Below are positions 1 through 8,603 of a DNA stretch of 64,000 nucleotides, piece by piece. The position numbers and the translations under genes were made by a program. The notes below the pieces were generated by a model. The model saw only the letters and a program-made list of their open reading frames with translations, was not told the DNA's origin and did no database searches. Source of the DNA: Alphaproteobacteria bacterium (lineage in GTDB: Bacteria; Pseudomonadota; Alphaproteobacteria; UBA9655). Numbering within the stretch: position 1 is the stretch's first letter; each line of letters starts with the position of its first letter. The stretch covers positions 62,001-126,000 of the forward strand of contig JAIEPE010000002.1 in assembly GCA_019749915.1 (NCBI GenBank). Reading direction: 5' to 3'.

Positions 1-626
1 GGACGAGGCACCAAGGCCAAGGGGCCAGAGGGCAAAAAGTGTTCGAATCCTCGATGGTTATGAGGTCGGCTATGGGTCATATTGCACACAATGGCGACCT
101 GGTCATAGGCCCAGCGGGTTAGAGGGATATCTGCCCATTTTCGCAAGGCTGAGGATTTCCCATCAGCCGCAATGCAAAGGGGACTTTCAATGCACTCCCC
201 CCCTTCTGTTTTCATGTATGTCATAACGCCTTCTCTCTTAAAGGCCACGACTCGGGCAGGCGCATAAAGCTTGATATTCTTGGAGGAGAGAACTTTTTCA
301 GAGATATTCTTCTTTAAAAGCGCGCTATCCACAACATATCCTAAGGGCTCTCCCTTAACATCCTGAGCCTCATAATCCACCCACCGGGGCAGCACCCCAT
401 CGGAGGTATGAATGAAGGTAATGGGTGTTGCCGCCTCAGGCCACATGCCAAGTTTTGTAAAGATATTGTGAGAACTACGAGAAAGGGCAAAGGACCGCCC
501 ATCGGAAATGAGGGGAGCTTTTGGGTCAATTTGATCGATAAGGGCAACCTTCAACCCCTTCTGAGCCAGGGCATAAGCTAACGTACCGCCTGTAAGGCCT
601 CCTCCAACAATGGTGACATTTGTCAT
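1..626 (-). CDS. UbiH/UbiF-family FAD-dependent ubiquinone hydroxylase (3' end beyond window)
   Basis: Reading the minus strand from ATG at 626 gives an uninterrupted frame of about 208 codons running off the left edge. The N-terminus MTNVTIVGGGLTGGTLAYAL is an FAD-binding Rossmann motif (GxGxxG type). Further on a DGRSFALS segment and the stretch WAYDQVAIVCNM followed by FEHFLPSGPLALVP match the conserved middle of UbiH/UbiF/COQ6 hydroxylases, which hydroxylate the ring of ubiquinone precursors at the inner membrane. The substrate-binding C-terminal part is missing because of the window edge. The exact ring position (C5, C6 or C7) cannot be told from this fragment. The polyprenyl synthase at 822 is divergently transcribed and acts in the same pathway by making the isoprenoid tail. 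Confidence 0.85.
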   Translation of the reverse strand, partial: MTNVTIVGGGLTGGTLAYALAQKGLKVALIDQIDPKAPLISDGRSFALSRSSHNIFTKLGMWPEAATPITFIHTSDGVLPRWVDYEAQDVKGEPLGYVVDSALLKKNISEKVLSSKNIKLYAPARVVAFKREGVMTYMKTEGGECIESPLCIAADGKSSALRKWADIPLTRWAYDQVAIVCNMTHSRPHNHRGFEHFLPSGPLALVPR

Positions 627-674
627 AATTTTTCTCTTTTTAATTGTATCCTTGTTTAAGATTTTTTTCCTAGG

Positions 675-746
675 TGACGTCCCGCTGCTTGACAGCGGTC
701 CACGGTGCGGTCTCTCTAGACCCCGCAATCACGTCGCGGGGCGTCA
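675..746. repeat. structured intergenic repeat with three nested hairpins
   Basis: The gap between ubiH-like and ispB holds a GC-rich block unlike its AT-rich flanks. The ends TGACGTCCCGC (675-685) and GCGGGGCGTCA (736-746) are inverted with one G/T mismatch. Inside, CCGCTG (682-687) pairs with CAGCGG (693-698), and CCCCGC (721-726) with GCGGGG (736-741). There is no T-run, so it is not a normal terminator. It looks like a mobile palindromic intergenic element, but no second full copy was recognised in this window. Confidence 0.5.
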
Positions 747-821
747 AAAACTTTAGGACTGGTATCTTAACCCTAATTTAGGGTAGATTAGGCTTGAAAA
801 GCAAGATAGGAAAAAACCCGC

Positions 822-1826
822 ATGCACCCCTCGCTCAAACCTTCTCTACTCCCCTCCTCTGGATTTGAGCCTTTGCTTTCCCTTTTGCAAAACCAACTCA
901 GCGCAGTGAATACTTGCCTTCTTCAAAAAATGGAGAGCCCTGTGGCCCTTATCCCTGAAGTTGCAGGGTATCTGATCTCTCTTGGAGGAAAGCGCCTGCG
1001 CCCCCTTCTGACTATCGCTTCGGCTGAGCTTTGCGGATACAAGGGTGAGCGCCACATTCATCTTGCAGCATGTGTTGAGTTTATCCACACGGCAACTCTT
1101 CTTCACGATGATGTGGTAGATGAAAGCACTCTGCGCCGAGGAAGACAAACAGCGAATTCCTTATGGAATAATAAGGCTAGCGTCCTGGTAGGTGATTTTC
1201 TTTTCAGCAGAGCCTTTGAACTGATGGTAGCCGATGGATCCTTGGAAATTCTCGATATTTTGTCCAAGGCCTCTTCAGCCATTTCTGAGGGCGAGGTTTT
1301 ACAATTAAGCATGAGTCATTCTCTAGAGCTAACCCAAGAAACTTATCTTAAGATCATTGAATCAAAAACAGCTCGTCTTTTCTCAGCGGCCACAGAAGTG
1401 GGAGCCGTGGTTGCAAAAGCGTCTGACGAGAAAAGGAAAGCTTTAGCACAGTTTGGGCAAGCTCTTGGCATTGCCTTCCAACTGACGGATGATATCCTTG
1501 ATTATACGGCAAATCAAGGACAGTTAGGAAAGACCATTGGCGATGATTTTCGTGAAGGAAAAGTTACGTTGCCCCTCCTTCTTGCCTATCAGAAAGGAAG
1601 AGAAACCTCTTTTTGGGAAGATATGTTGGCGAAAGAAACCCGGGATGACAATGACCTTAAAAAGGCGCTTACTCTCTTAAATGAATCCAATGCTTTGATT
1701 GAGTCAAAGCAAATGGCTGAAATTTACGTAGAGGAAGCTCTTGCCTGTCTGACAAAGTTCCCGCCTACTTCCCTGAAATCTGCATTGGAGGAGTTGGCCC
1801 ATTTTTCTCTCCACCGGGAAATGTAG
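822..1826 (+). CDS. ispB: trans-polyprenyl diphosphate synthase (octaprenyl/decaprenyl type)
   Basis: Condenses isopentenyl diphosphate onto an allylic primer to make the long isoprenoid chain of ubiquinone. At 334 residues it has the family length. The motifs are in order: GGKRLRP near residue 56, the first aspartate-rich motif in LLHDDVVDESTLRRGR near residue 93, and the second in QLTDDILDY near residue 222, with GKTIGDDFREGKVTLP after it. Two aromatic-poor residues before the first Asp motif fit a long-chain rather than farnesyl synthase, but chain length is inferred. There is no obvious ribosome site before ATG 822, though this is the first ATG that gives the full N-terminus. It is divergent from the ubiquinone hydroxylase and lies 8 nt before pstS. 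Confidence 0.92.
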   Translation: MHPSLKPSLLPSSGFEPLLSLLQNQLSAVNTCLLQKMESPVALIPEVAGYLISLGGKRLRPLLTIASAELCGYKGERHIHLAACVEFIHTATLLHDDVVDESTLRRGRQTANSLWNNKASVLVGDFLFSRAFELMVADGSLEILDILSKASSAISEGEVLQLSMSHSLELTQETYLKIIESKTARLFSAATEVGAVVAKASDEKRKALAQFGQALGIAFQLTDDILDYTANQGQLGKTIGDDFREGKVTLPLLLAYQKGRETSFWEDMLAKETRDDNDLKKALTLLNESNALIESKQMAEIYVEEALACLTKFPPTSLKSALEELAHFSLHREM

Positions 1827-1834
1827 GGAAATTT

Positions 1835-2950
1835 ATGAGTAAAAGGGGAGGCGTCTTTCTGTGTTTTATTGTCTGCATGGGAGCCCAAGCCATTCAAGCC
1901 GCACCCCCGTTACGTATTGTAGGTTCTTCCGCTGTTTTCCCCTTTGCAGCTGTAGTTGCTGAACATTTCCATTATAAAACCCAGGAACCCACACCCATAG
2001 TTGAAAGCATTGGCACAGGGGCTGGAATTAAGCTCCTTTGTGAAAGCCAAAATGGCCCTGATGGCGCCATTACCTCTCGTCCTTTTACGGAGAGTGAAAA
2101 GAAAAAGTGCGAACAACAAGGCGTACAGGTCCAGGAATTTAAAATCGGACAAGATGGCCTTGTTCTCATTAAACGCAAGGGCTCCCAGGATTTTTCTCTC
2201 ACTCTTGAGGATTTGAGAAAAGCCATTGCTGAAGATCTTCCTATGGACTCTCTTTGCAAAAAAAATCCCAACCAAACTTGGAATCAAATTCAACCTTCTT
2301 TCCCCGCAGTTCCCCTCCACATTTTGGGGCCAGCTCCCGCTTCCGGAACCTATGACGTTCTCACGGAAAAAATTAAGGAACCTTGTGGATCCTCCCTGAG
2401 GCACGATGGGGTGTATATTGAAGCCCCAGCCAATGAAAATTTAATCATTCAAAAAGTTTTAAACGCCCCTGATGCGGTTGGGATTATCACCTTTAGTTTT
2501 TATGAAAAAAATAAAAATCATCTTTTAGCGTTACCTGTTGAGGGAATAACGCCTTCCTTTTCAAACATTCAAGAGGGGATTTATCCTCTTAGTCGTCCCC
2601 TTTATTTGTATATCAAACTTAACGACCTTTCTTACCATGCCAACCGCGCTCTTTATGTTATGGAATTTACTTCCCCCGATGCAGTGGGAGAGACAGGTTA
2701 CCTTCAGAAAAAAGGGTTGATTCCTCTTCCAGAGCAAAAAGAAATCCATGAACGTGCCCGTAGACTTTTACAGGTGAGCTCTAATGACATTTTTTTGAAA
2801 GAGATCCTGAGTCCCTTTCGCTACGCTCAAGGTCTCAGGATGACATCACTGTTATATTTAAATATAAAGAGTTGTCATCCTGAGGAGCCACGGAGTGGCG
2901 AGCTCAGGATCTGGAGCAAAGTACTCTACCAAACAAGGAGTCTTGCATGA
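1835..2950 (+). CDS. pstS: phosphate ABC transporter substrate-binding protein PstS with repeat-encoded C-terminal tail
   Basis: Periplasmic phosphate-binding protein of the Pst importer. The start at 1835 follows a TAGGGAAA ribosome site. A Sec signal peptide ends at AIQA, just before APPLRIVGSSAVFPF. Phosphate-binding signatures are visible: GSSAVFPF near residue 31, SIGTGAGIK near residue 58 and PASGTYDV near residue 170. The normal protein seems to end near residue 325. The last part, roughly residues 322-362 (for example FRYAQGLRM and SCHPEEPRSGELRI), is encoded by a palindromic repeat at 2801-2925. The frame stays open through the repeat and stops with TGA inside the ATGA that starts pstC, so coupling to pstC is kept. 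First gene of the pst-phoU-tyrS operon. Confidence 0.9.
   Translation: MSKRGGVFLCFIVCMGAQAIQAAPPLRIVGSSAVFPFAAVVAEHFHYKTQEPTPIVESIGTGAGIKLLCESQNGPDGAITSRPFTESEKKKCEQQGVQVQEFKIGQDGLVLIKRKGSQDFSLTLEDLRKAIAEDLPMDSLCKKNPNQTWNQIQPSFPAVPLHILGPAPASGTYDVLTEKIKEPCGSSLRHDGVYIEAPANENLIIQKVLNAPDAVGIITFSFYEKNKNHLLALPVEGITPSFSNIQEGIYPLSRPLYLYIKLNDLSYHANRALYVMEFTSPDAVGETGYLQKKGLIPLPEQKEIHERARRLLQVSSNDIFLKEILSPFRYAQGLRMTSLLYLNIKSCHPEEPRSGELRIWSKVLYQTRSLA
2801..2925. repeat. palindromic repeat inserted in frame inside pstS
   Basis: Two imperfect inverted arms of about 45 bp flank an AT-rich centre. The left arm contains CTCAGGATGACA (2834-2845) and the right arm TGTCATCCTGAG (2873-2884). The centre holds the perfect palindrome TATATTTAAATATA. 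The right arm folds on itself: CCTGAG..CTCAGG around GCCAC..GTGGC. Such CATCCTGAGGAG elements are common in intergenic DNA of intracellular alphaproteobacteria (general knowledge). Here the element is read as protein. The principle resembles Rickettsia palindromic elements, although the sequence is not claimed to be the same family. Confidence 0.8.
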
Positions 2951-3852
2951 GATCCCTTTGGCTTGAAAAAACTGTTCGCTTGTTCTTCTTCCTTTGTGCC
3001 CTTGGCGCCGTTGTGATCTCCATCGGCATTGGCGTTGCCCTTCTGGGCGAAGCGTTACGCTTCTTTGCCCGCGTTTCCGTCATTGATTTTCTTTTTGGCC
3101 TCACCTGGGCGCCCCACACTCTTCCTTCAGGAGAAGACGTAGGCTTTGGCGCCGTGCCTCTTTTTACGGGGACCATTTTAATCACCCTTATTGCCATGAC
3201 GGTGGGACTTCCTTGCGGCCTTATGGTCGCCATCTATTTATCCGAATATGCCGCGCCCAGGATGCGTAATATTTTCAAGCCTGCTCTTGAAACCTTAGCG
3301 GGGATTCCCACCCTCGTTTATGGTTTTTTTGCCATCACAACTCTCGCGCCCTTTTTACGCAACGTTGGAGAAGCATTTCACCTTTCCCTTTCAACGGAAA
3401 GCGCTCTCAGCGCAGGGATCGTCATGGGCATTATGATTTTGCCCTATATGTCGTCCTTGTGCGAAGATGCCCTTCATCGCCTTCCGAACAGCTTGCGGGA
3501 AGGCTCAATTGGTCTTGGTGCCACATCCTCAGAAACAATCATACGCGTTCTCCTTCCTGCTGCCTTCCCTAGCATTATGGCGGCTTTTCTTCTGTCTCTC
3601 TCCCGAGCCATTGGCGAGACTATGATTGTAGTTATGGCTGCAGGCCTTGCCGCCAACCTAACCTTTAATCCTTTGGAAGCCGTCACAACTGTGACAGTCC
3701 AAATTGTCAGTCTTTTGACTGGCGATCAGGAATTTGACAATGCAAAAACTCTGGCTGCCTTTGGATTAGGGTTTGTTTTGTTTATTTTAACCTTTTTCTT
3801 GAATATACTGGCCTTACAGGGCGTCAAACGTCACAGGAGGATTTATGGCTAA
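2947..3852 (+). CDS. pstC: phosphate ABC transporter permease PstC
   Basis: One of the two inner-membrane permeases of the Pst importer, 301 residues with about six membrane helices. It carries the permease-ATPase coupling segment around ASSETIIRVLLPAAFPSI and SRAIGETMIVVMAAG, typical for PstC. It also has LAGIPTLVYGFFAI, a PstC/PstA hallmark. Its ATG overlaps the pstS stop (ATGA), and its 3' end overlaps the next small gene by 8 nt. Function is certain at family level. Its partners PstA, PstB and PhoU follow in the same operon. Confidence 0.95.
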   Translation: MRSLWLEKTVRLFFFLCALGAVVISIGIGVALLGEALRFFARVSVIDFLFGLTWAPHTLPSGEDVGFGAVPLFTGTILITLIAMTVGLPCGLMVAIYLSEYAAPRMRNIFKPALETLAGIPTLVYGFFAITTLAPFLRNVGEAFHLSLSTESALSAGIVMGIMILPYMSSLCEDALHRLPNSLREGSIGLGATSSETIIRVLLPAAFPSIMAAFLLSLSRAIGETMIVVMAAGLAANLTFNPLEAVTTVTVQIVSLLTGDQEFDNAKTLAAFGLGFVLFILTFFLNILALQGVKRHRRIYG

Positions 3853-4081
3853 AAAACCCGTTCCCAAAAAGGAAGAGGAAGAGAATATTCACATCGAGGT
3901 GGAAAGTTGGCAATGGGAAGAAAAATCTCCACGATTCACCTGGAAACACTGGCTTATTCTTGCTCTTCTCATTGCAGTTGGACTTTTATTTGCCTTCGGC
4001 TTTCTCGTTGTGGCTGGTGTTGTCCTGATTATAGGGATTGTGCTTAATCTGGTTTATTTCATCTTTAGAAAGCTCACATGA
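3845..4081 (+). CDS. small two-helix membrane protein embedded in the pst operon
   Basis: A 78-residue protein not recognised as a known family. Residues 1-32 are charged and include a KKEEEE run and the motif ESWQWEEKSP. Two hydrophobic helices follow: HWLILALLIAVGLLFAFGF near 36-54 and VVAGVVLIIGIVLNLVYFIF near 55-74. It starts inside pstC (8 nt overlap) and ends in the ATGA shared with pstA, so it is almost surely translated with the permeases. A role as a Pst accessory or regulatory subunit is inference from position only. Canonical pst operons do not carry a gene here. Confidence 0.8.
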   Translation: MAKKPVPKKEEEENIHIEVESWQWEEKSPRFTWKHWLILALLIAVGLLFAFGFLVVAGVVLIIGIVLNLVYFIFRKLT

Positions 4082-5148
4082 AAAAAACCTTAAGAAAACG
4101 CCACCGCCGAGAGAAATACTTTAAGGGCTTAGGGTTTGCCAGCCTCTGCCTCGCTCTTCTTTTTCTGGGCACTGTTTTTGGCAATATTATTATCACAGGC
4201 GTCCCTGCTTTTTTCAGAACAGAAGTCCTTAGGGAAGCTGCCCCTTCAGATTTCTTAAATCCCCATGCCCAGTATGCACTTGATGGGGAGAAAAAATGGA
4301 TAACGGCCTCTGATGAAGTGAGCCTGTACTATAAGAATGGAGAGACCGGCAACCTGACTCCAGAGCAAATTAAAACCATACAGTCTCTCGAAGCCCATGA
4401 CCAAATTCGCCTTGCATTTAATGGTGCTTTTTTAACCCATTCCGATTCGCGAGAACCTGAACTCGCAGGAATCTGGGGAGGCCTTTTGGGCTCTCTGTTA
4501 ACGCTTATCATCACTTTCTTAACTGCTTTTCCTTTAGGCATTGGAGCGGCCATTTATTTAGAAGAGTTTGCCACGAAAAATCGATTGGTACACTTGATCG
4601 AAGTCAACATTAATAATTTAGCGGCCGTCCCCTCCATCCTCTTTGGTCTTTTAGGGCTGGTTGCTTTTATCCACTTTATGGGACTTCCGAGGCCTTCAGC
4701 CCTTGTAGGCGGGCTGACTCTAGGATTGATGAGTCTTCCGGTGATTGTCGTCGCCACAAGGGCGTCCCTTGCGGCTGTTCCCTATGCCCTTAAAGAAGCC
4801 GCGATGGGTCTCGGGGCAATGCCCCTTCAAGTTCTCTTTCACCATGTGATCCCTGCGGCCCTTCCCGGCATTGTGACGGGCATTATTTTAAGCTTTGCCC
4901 GCGCTCTTGGAGAAACAGCCCCTCTCTTGATGATTGGAATGGTGGCCTTTATAGCAACGCCCCCGTCATCTTTTCTCGATCCCACAACCGTTCTTCCTGT
5001 TCAAATTTTTAATTGGTCCCGAAGTCCTGAGATGGGCTTTGTTGAAAACACATCTGGCGCCATCCTTGTATTGCTTTTTGTCTTGGTTCTCTTGAATAGT
5101 ATTGCTATCACTATTCGTAAAAAATTCGAGTTGCAAAATGCCTTTTAA
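4078..5148 (+). CDS. pstA: phosphate ABC transporter permease PstA (long form)
   Basis: Second Pst permease, 356 residues. It has the extra N-terminal region of alphaproteobacterial PstA (DUF3333-like, about residues 1-130, with one helix and a periplasmic domain). The typical permease part follows: [16 protein letters not shown] near 176, [20 protein letters not shown] near 234, and [18 protein letters not shown] near 268. It overlaps the small membrane-protein gene by 4 nt and pstB by 11 nt. Confidence 0.95.
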   Translation: MKKTLRKRHRREKYFKGLGFASLCLALLFLGTVFGNIIITGVPAFFRTEVLREAAPSDFLNPHAQYALDGEKKWITASDEVSLYYKNGETGNLTPEQIKTIQSLEAHDQIRLAFNGAFLTHSDSREPELAGIWGGLLGSLLTLIITFLTAFPLGIGAAIYLEEFATKNRLVHLIEVNINNLAAVPSILFGLLGLVAFIHFMGLPRPSALVGGLTLGLMSLPVIVVATRASLAAVPYALKEAAMGLGAMPLQVLFHHVIPAALPGIVTGIILSFARALGETAPLLMIGMVAFIATPPSSFLDPTTVLPVQIFNWSRSPEMGFVENTSGAILVLLFVLVLLNSIAITIRKKFELQNAF

Positions 5149-5896
5149 GATTGATGTAAAAAATTTAAGCCTCTTTTATGGCGATAAGCAGGCCCTTTTT
5201 AAGGTCAGCTTGGGATTGCCAAAATTACAAACAACTGCCCTTATCGGCCCTTCGGGATGCGGAAAAAGCTCTTTCTTACGCTGTCTTAATCGTATGAATG
5301 ATAGTGTTCCTAACATTCATATTGACGGAAAAGTCTTATTAGATGGGAATGACATTTATGCTCCCTCAGTAGATGTGGTTGAATTAAGATCCCATGTAGG
5401 CATGGTTTTCCAAAAGCCTAATCCTTTCCCGCGCTCTATTTACGAAAACGTAGCCTATGGCCCCCGCATCCATAAACTGTTTAAAAATAAAAGTGCCCTT
5501 GATGAAATTGTTGAAACCAGCCTCACGCGAGCTGGCCTTTGGGAAGAAATCAAGGATCGCCTTCATCAACCGGCAACCCGTCTTTCTGGAGGACAGCAAC
5601 AACGACTTTGTATTGCAAGGGCCATTGCTATCAGTCCAGAAGTCATTTTGATGGACGAACCTTGTTCAGCTCTTGATCCTATTGCCACTGCAAAAATAGA
5701 AGAATTAATTGATGAATTGCGGGAAAAATTTACAATTGTTATTGTGACCCATAATCTTCAACAAGCGGCCCGCGTTTCCCAAAAAACCGCCTTCTTTCAC
5801 AGTGGACACATTGTGGAAGCGGGAGAGACGGGAGAGCTGTTTACAATGCCTAAAGATGAACGTACACAAGGATATATTACAGGACGCTACGGATGA
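5138..5896 (+). CDS. pstB: phosphate ABC transporter ATPase PstB
   Basis: Cytoplasmic ATPase that powers PstC/PstA. The ATG at 5138 ([16 protein letters not shown]) is chosen over an upstream in-frame start at 5102 because it gives the standard PstB N-terminus and an 11 nt overlap with pstA. The protein has 252 residues. Motifs: Walker [11 protein letters not shown]-loop [12 protein letters not shown], signature [14 protein letters not shown], Walker [14 protein letters not shown] and H-loop VTHN. It ends in an ATGA overlap with phoU. Confidence 0.96.
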   Translation: MPFKIDVKNLSLFYGDKQALFKVSLGLPKLQTTALIGPSGCGKSSFLRCLNRMNDSVPNIHIDGKVLLDGNDIYAPSVDVVELRSHVGMVFQKPNPFPRSIYENVAYGPRIHKLFKNKSALDEIVETSLTRAGLWEEIKDRLHQPATRLSGGQQQRLCIARAIAISPEVILMDEPCSALDPIATAKIEELIDELREKFTIVIVTHNLQQAARVSQKTAFFHSGHIVEAGETGELFTMPKDERTQGYITGRYG

Positions 5897-6582
5897 TTAA
5901 ACATATTGTTAAAGCCTATGATGATGAGCTTAAAGCCCTCCATGCCCTGATCGGGCATATGGGTGAATTGACCCTCTCCCAAATCAATAACGCCATTAAA
6001 TCCGTTATGGCGTTTGATGTGGATCTCGCTCAAGAGCTGATCGCCCGCGATCGAGAAGTTAATCTTCTTGAGACCAAAGTTGATGAACTAGCCGTTCGCA
6101 TCCTGGCTCTTCGTCAACCAGTAGCCTATGATTTAAGAACCGTTGTAGCCTCCCTTAAGATTTCAAACCAGGTGGAAAGAATTGCCGATTACGCATCAAA
6201 CATTGCTAAATTTACTTTAGCTTTAAAAGACCTACCCTCTTTTCCCAAAATTAAAGAACTTCCGATCCTTATCAAAATGCCAGAACAAATGTTTCAATCG
6301 GCGCTGATTGCTTTTGAAACCTCCGACCTTAACCTGGCGCTTAAAGTCTGGCATATGGATCAAGAAGTAGATGTATATTATAAAGCTTACCTTCAAAAAA
6401 TTTTTGAGGCCATGATTAATGACCCGAAAAATGTAGGAGCCTATACCCAACTTTTATTCGCTGCAAAAAACATTGAGCGCATTGGAGATCAATCTCAAAA
6501 CATTGCAGAAGCAGTCTATACCATGATTACAGGAAAACCTTTTCAAGAAAGTGATATGCTAAAAAATGCCCATCCAATCTGA
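5893..6582 (+). CDS. phoU: phosphate-specific transport regulator PhoU
   Basis: 229 residues made of two PhoU helical-bundle repeats. The metal-binding-type motifs are visible: [20 protein letters not shown] near 56-75 in the first repeat, and [17 protein letters not shown] near 191-207 in the second. PhoU restrains Pst transport and links it to PhoR/PhoB signalling. No phoR/phoB pair lies in this window, so the sensor would be elsewhere or absent. It starts by ATGA overlap with pstB, and its last 17 nt overlap the start of tyrS. Confidence 0.95.
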   Translation: MIKHIVKAYDDELKALHALIGHMGELTLSQINNAIKSVMAFDVDLAQELIARDREVNLLETKVDELAVRILALRQPVAYDLRTVVASLKISNQVERIADYASNIAKFTLALKDLPSFPKIKELPILIKMPEQMFQSALIAFETSDLNLALKVWHMDQEVDVYYKAYLQKIFEAMINDPKNVGAYTQLLFAAKNIERIGDQSQNIAEAVYTMITGKPFQESDMLKNAHPI

Positions 6583-7825
6583 ATTTTTAAAAACCTTAGA
6601 AGACCGTGGTTTTATTCACCAGTCCACGGATTTAGATGCCCTTGACGCCCTCACGGCCAAAGAATCTATCACGGCCTACATTGGTTTTGATGCCACAGCC
6701 CGCAGCTTTCATGTAGGAAGTCTTATTCAGGTTATGGTTTTGTACTGGCTTCAACAAACCGGTCACCGTCCGCTCGTTCTGATGGGCGGGGGCACAACGA
6801 AAATTGGCGACCCCTCAGGAAAAGATGAATCACGGAAGCTTTTAGATGATCAGGAGATTCAAAAAAATATTGAAAGTCTCTCAACCATCTTCAAGCGGAC
6901 TCTCTCCTTTGGCTCTGGCCCGAAGGATGCCGTTCTCTTAAATAATGCCGCTTGGATTGATTCCTTAAATTACCCTTCCTTCCTAAGGGATTTTGGGATC
7001 CATTTTACAGTCAATCGCATGCTCACCTTTGAAAGCGTGCGCCAACGCCTAGATCGTGAACATCCCATGACCTTCCTTGAATTTAACTACATGATCCTTC
7101 AGGCCTATGATTTTTTGGAACTCAATAAGAAATACAATTGCCTCCTTCAAATCGGGGGCTCCGACCAATGGGGCAACATTATCAATGGTGTTGAGCTGGT
7201 CAGAAAGGTTTCCCACAAAACGGTTTACGGCCTAACAACGCCACTTATTACCACCTCCAGTGGCAGCAAGATGGGAAAGACGGCCAACGGCGCTGTATGG
7301 CTCAATGAAGATCTTCTCTCTTCTTATGATTACTGGCAGTTTTGGCGCAACACGGAAGATGCGGACGTGGGGCGTTTCTTACGCTTTTTCACCCTCCTTC
7401 CTCTGGATGAAATCAAGCGCCTTGAGAAACTCGAGGGTGCGGAAATCAATGAGGCGAAGAAAGTCTTAGCTGATCAAGCCACGGCTTTTGTTCATGGCGA
7501 AAATGCCGTCAAAGAAGCTCGGGCAACTGCGCAAAAACTTTTTGAAACGACCAATGCTTCCCTTGATGATACCTCCCTCCCCACCTTGATTTTGTCGGAA
7601 GAAGAACTAAAGGCCGGCGTTCCTATTCTTGAACTTTTCTGTCGTCTGAATCTGACGACTTCAAAAGGAGAAACGCGCCGGCTGATCGAAGGAGGAGGCG
7701 CGCGCCTGAATGATGTTTCCATTTCAGATGAGCTTCTGACCGTCACCGTCGACTCCTTTAAAGATGAGGTGATTCTGAAGCTTTCCGCCGGTAAAAAAAG
7801 ACATGGTCTTTTGAAGAGGAAATAA
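6566..7825 (+). CDS. tyrS: tyrosyl-tRNA synthetase
   Basis: Charges tRNA-Tyr. 419 residues, the bacterial TyrRS length. The class I signatures are present: the HIGH-like FHVGS in GFDATARSFHVGSLIQV near residue 39, and the KMSKS-like SGSKMGKTANGAVWL near residue 231. The Tyr-binding QAYDFLELNKKY and QIGGSDQWGNI are also seen. A C-terminal S4 RNA-binding domain (LNLTTSKGETRRLIEGGGARLND) follows near residue 355. It overlaps the end of phoU by 17 nt, making it the distal gene of the phosphate operon, which is an unusual pairing. Confidence 0.96.
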   Translation: MPIQSEFLKTLEDRGFIHQSTDLDALDALTAKESITAYIGFDATARSFHVGSLIQVMVLYWLQQTGHRPLVLMGGGTTKIGDPSGKDESRKLLDDQEIQKNIESLSTIFKRTLSFGSGPKDAVLLNNAAWIDSLNYPSFLRDFGIHFTVNRMLTFESVRQRLDREHPMTFLEFNYMILQAYDFLELNKKYNCLLQIGGSDQWGNIINGVELVRKVSHKTVYGLTTPLITTSSGSKMGKTANGAVWLNEDLLSSYDYWQFWRNTEDADVGRFLRFFTLLPLDEIKRLEKLEGAEINEAKKVLADQATAFVHGENAVKEARATAQKLFETTNASLDDTSLPTLILSEEELKAGVPILELFCRLNLTTSKGETRRLIEGGGARLNDVSISDELLTVTVDSFKDEVILKLSAGKKRHGLLKRK

Positions 7826-7836
7826 AAAAACTTCCC

Positions 7837-8221
7837 CTAGCGAATTAACCTAATATCAAGCTCAGGATGTATATCTTTCCATACCTTATCAGCTGTATAG
7901 ATTTTTGCTTTGTATTTTATTCCTAAAGCCAAGCAAGCGCGATCTCCTAAAGAGAGTCCTTTATGTTTTACTTTAGGATAGAGATCAGCAGCATCAATAG
8001 CTTGATCCATATCAAAATCCACAATTTCATTAATCAGGAAAGAGATAGACTCTATTCCTTCCTCAGAAGAATATTCACCTTTTGCAAGGCTGTAAGGGTT
8101 TCGGCGACATTTACAGTCGACATGACGGAATGTTTTAATAGAGGCTTTATAATGTCAGATCCGGCTCTTCTTGTATAAGCGCCAAAAGAGCTGAAGCATC
8201 AAGAATAGCTTTTTCACTCAT
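7837..8221 (-). pseudogene. decayed PIN-domain (VapC-like) toxin gene
   Basis: The minus strand from ATG 8221 begins MSEKAILDASALLALIQEEP, the standard start of a VapC-type PIN ribonuclease with its first catalytic Asp. It then hits a stop. Restoring one base there gives the continuation SDIIKPLLKHSVMSTVNVAE. Restoring one base in an A-run near 8083 gives the rest, ending with LSLGDRACLALGIKYKAKIY, the conserved C-terminal half with the later acidic residues. Two one-base losses thus disrupt an otherwise full-length toxin. Its start overlaps the antitoxin stop by 8 nt. Both lesions could be checked for sequencing error, but the antitoxin is damaged too. Confidence 0.75.
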
Positions 8222-8467
8222 CCGCAGCCTCTTTACGCCGCGTTGCTAAAAGCTCATTAACAAGAGATATTTTACTTTTATTACGTGCTTTAACTTTTTG
8301 TTGCAATTGAGATAAAGCTTGCTCAACTGTTGTAATACACAATCCCTCATCCTTCACATGAAGGACAATTTCATCTCCCACCGAAAAATGCATTCTTTCA
8401 CGCATAGAAAAAGGGATGATGACCCGATCACCCTCCAATTTTTGTACGTACGCTTAACATTTGCCAT
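8214..8467 (-). pseudogene. AbrB/SpoVT-type antitoxin gene with a frameshifted 5' end
   Basis: The open part (8438 down to 8214) encodes LEGDRVIIPFSMRERMHFSV and VGDEIVLHVKDEGL, the swapped-hairpin AbrB fold found in VapB/MazE antitoxins. A charged tail follows that would wrap the toxin. The natural ATG at 8467 (MANVKRT) is in another frame. One missing base in the AAAAA run near 8440 would join them. A TTG at 8438 might still start a shortened protein. The stop overlaps the toxin ATG by 8 nt, as in a coupled toxin-antitoxin operon. Confidence 0.65.
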
Positions 8468-8545
8468 TTCCTATAATATAGGATACCTCTATGTATAATA
8501 TACCATTATTAGTTATTATCAAAATTTTTTGATAAACAATAACAA

Positions 8546-8574
8546 AATACCCCGCGGCAAGCCGACGGGGTATT
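8546..8574 (-). terminator. Rho-independent terminator of the barrel gene at 8604
   Basis: AATACCCCGCGGC pairs with GCCGACGGGGTATT across a two-base loop with one bulged A. On the minus strand it is followed by an ATTTTGTTATTG stretch. It sits 30 nt past the stop of the outer-membrane protein gene. Confidence 0.75.
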
Positions 8575-8603
8575 GAGCTCTTAAGAAAATTTGAGAACTC
8601 TAA

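Noticed and set aside
1910-2404. 164-residue minus-strand frame inside pstS
   Set aside because: Lies wholly opposite a clear PstS coding region and has no family features.
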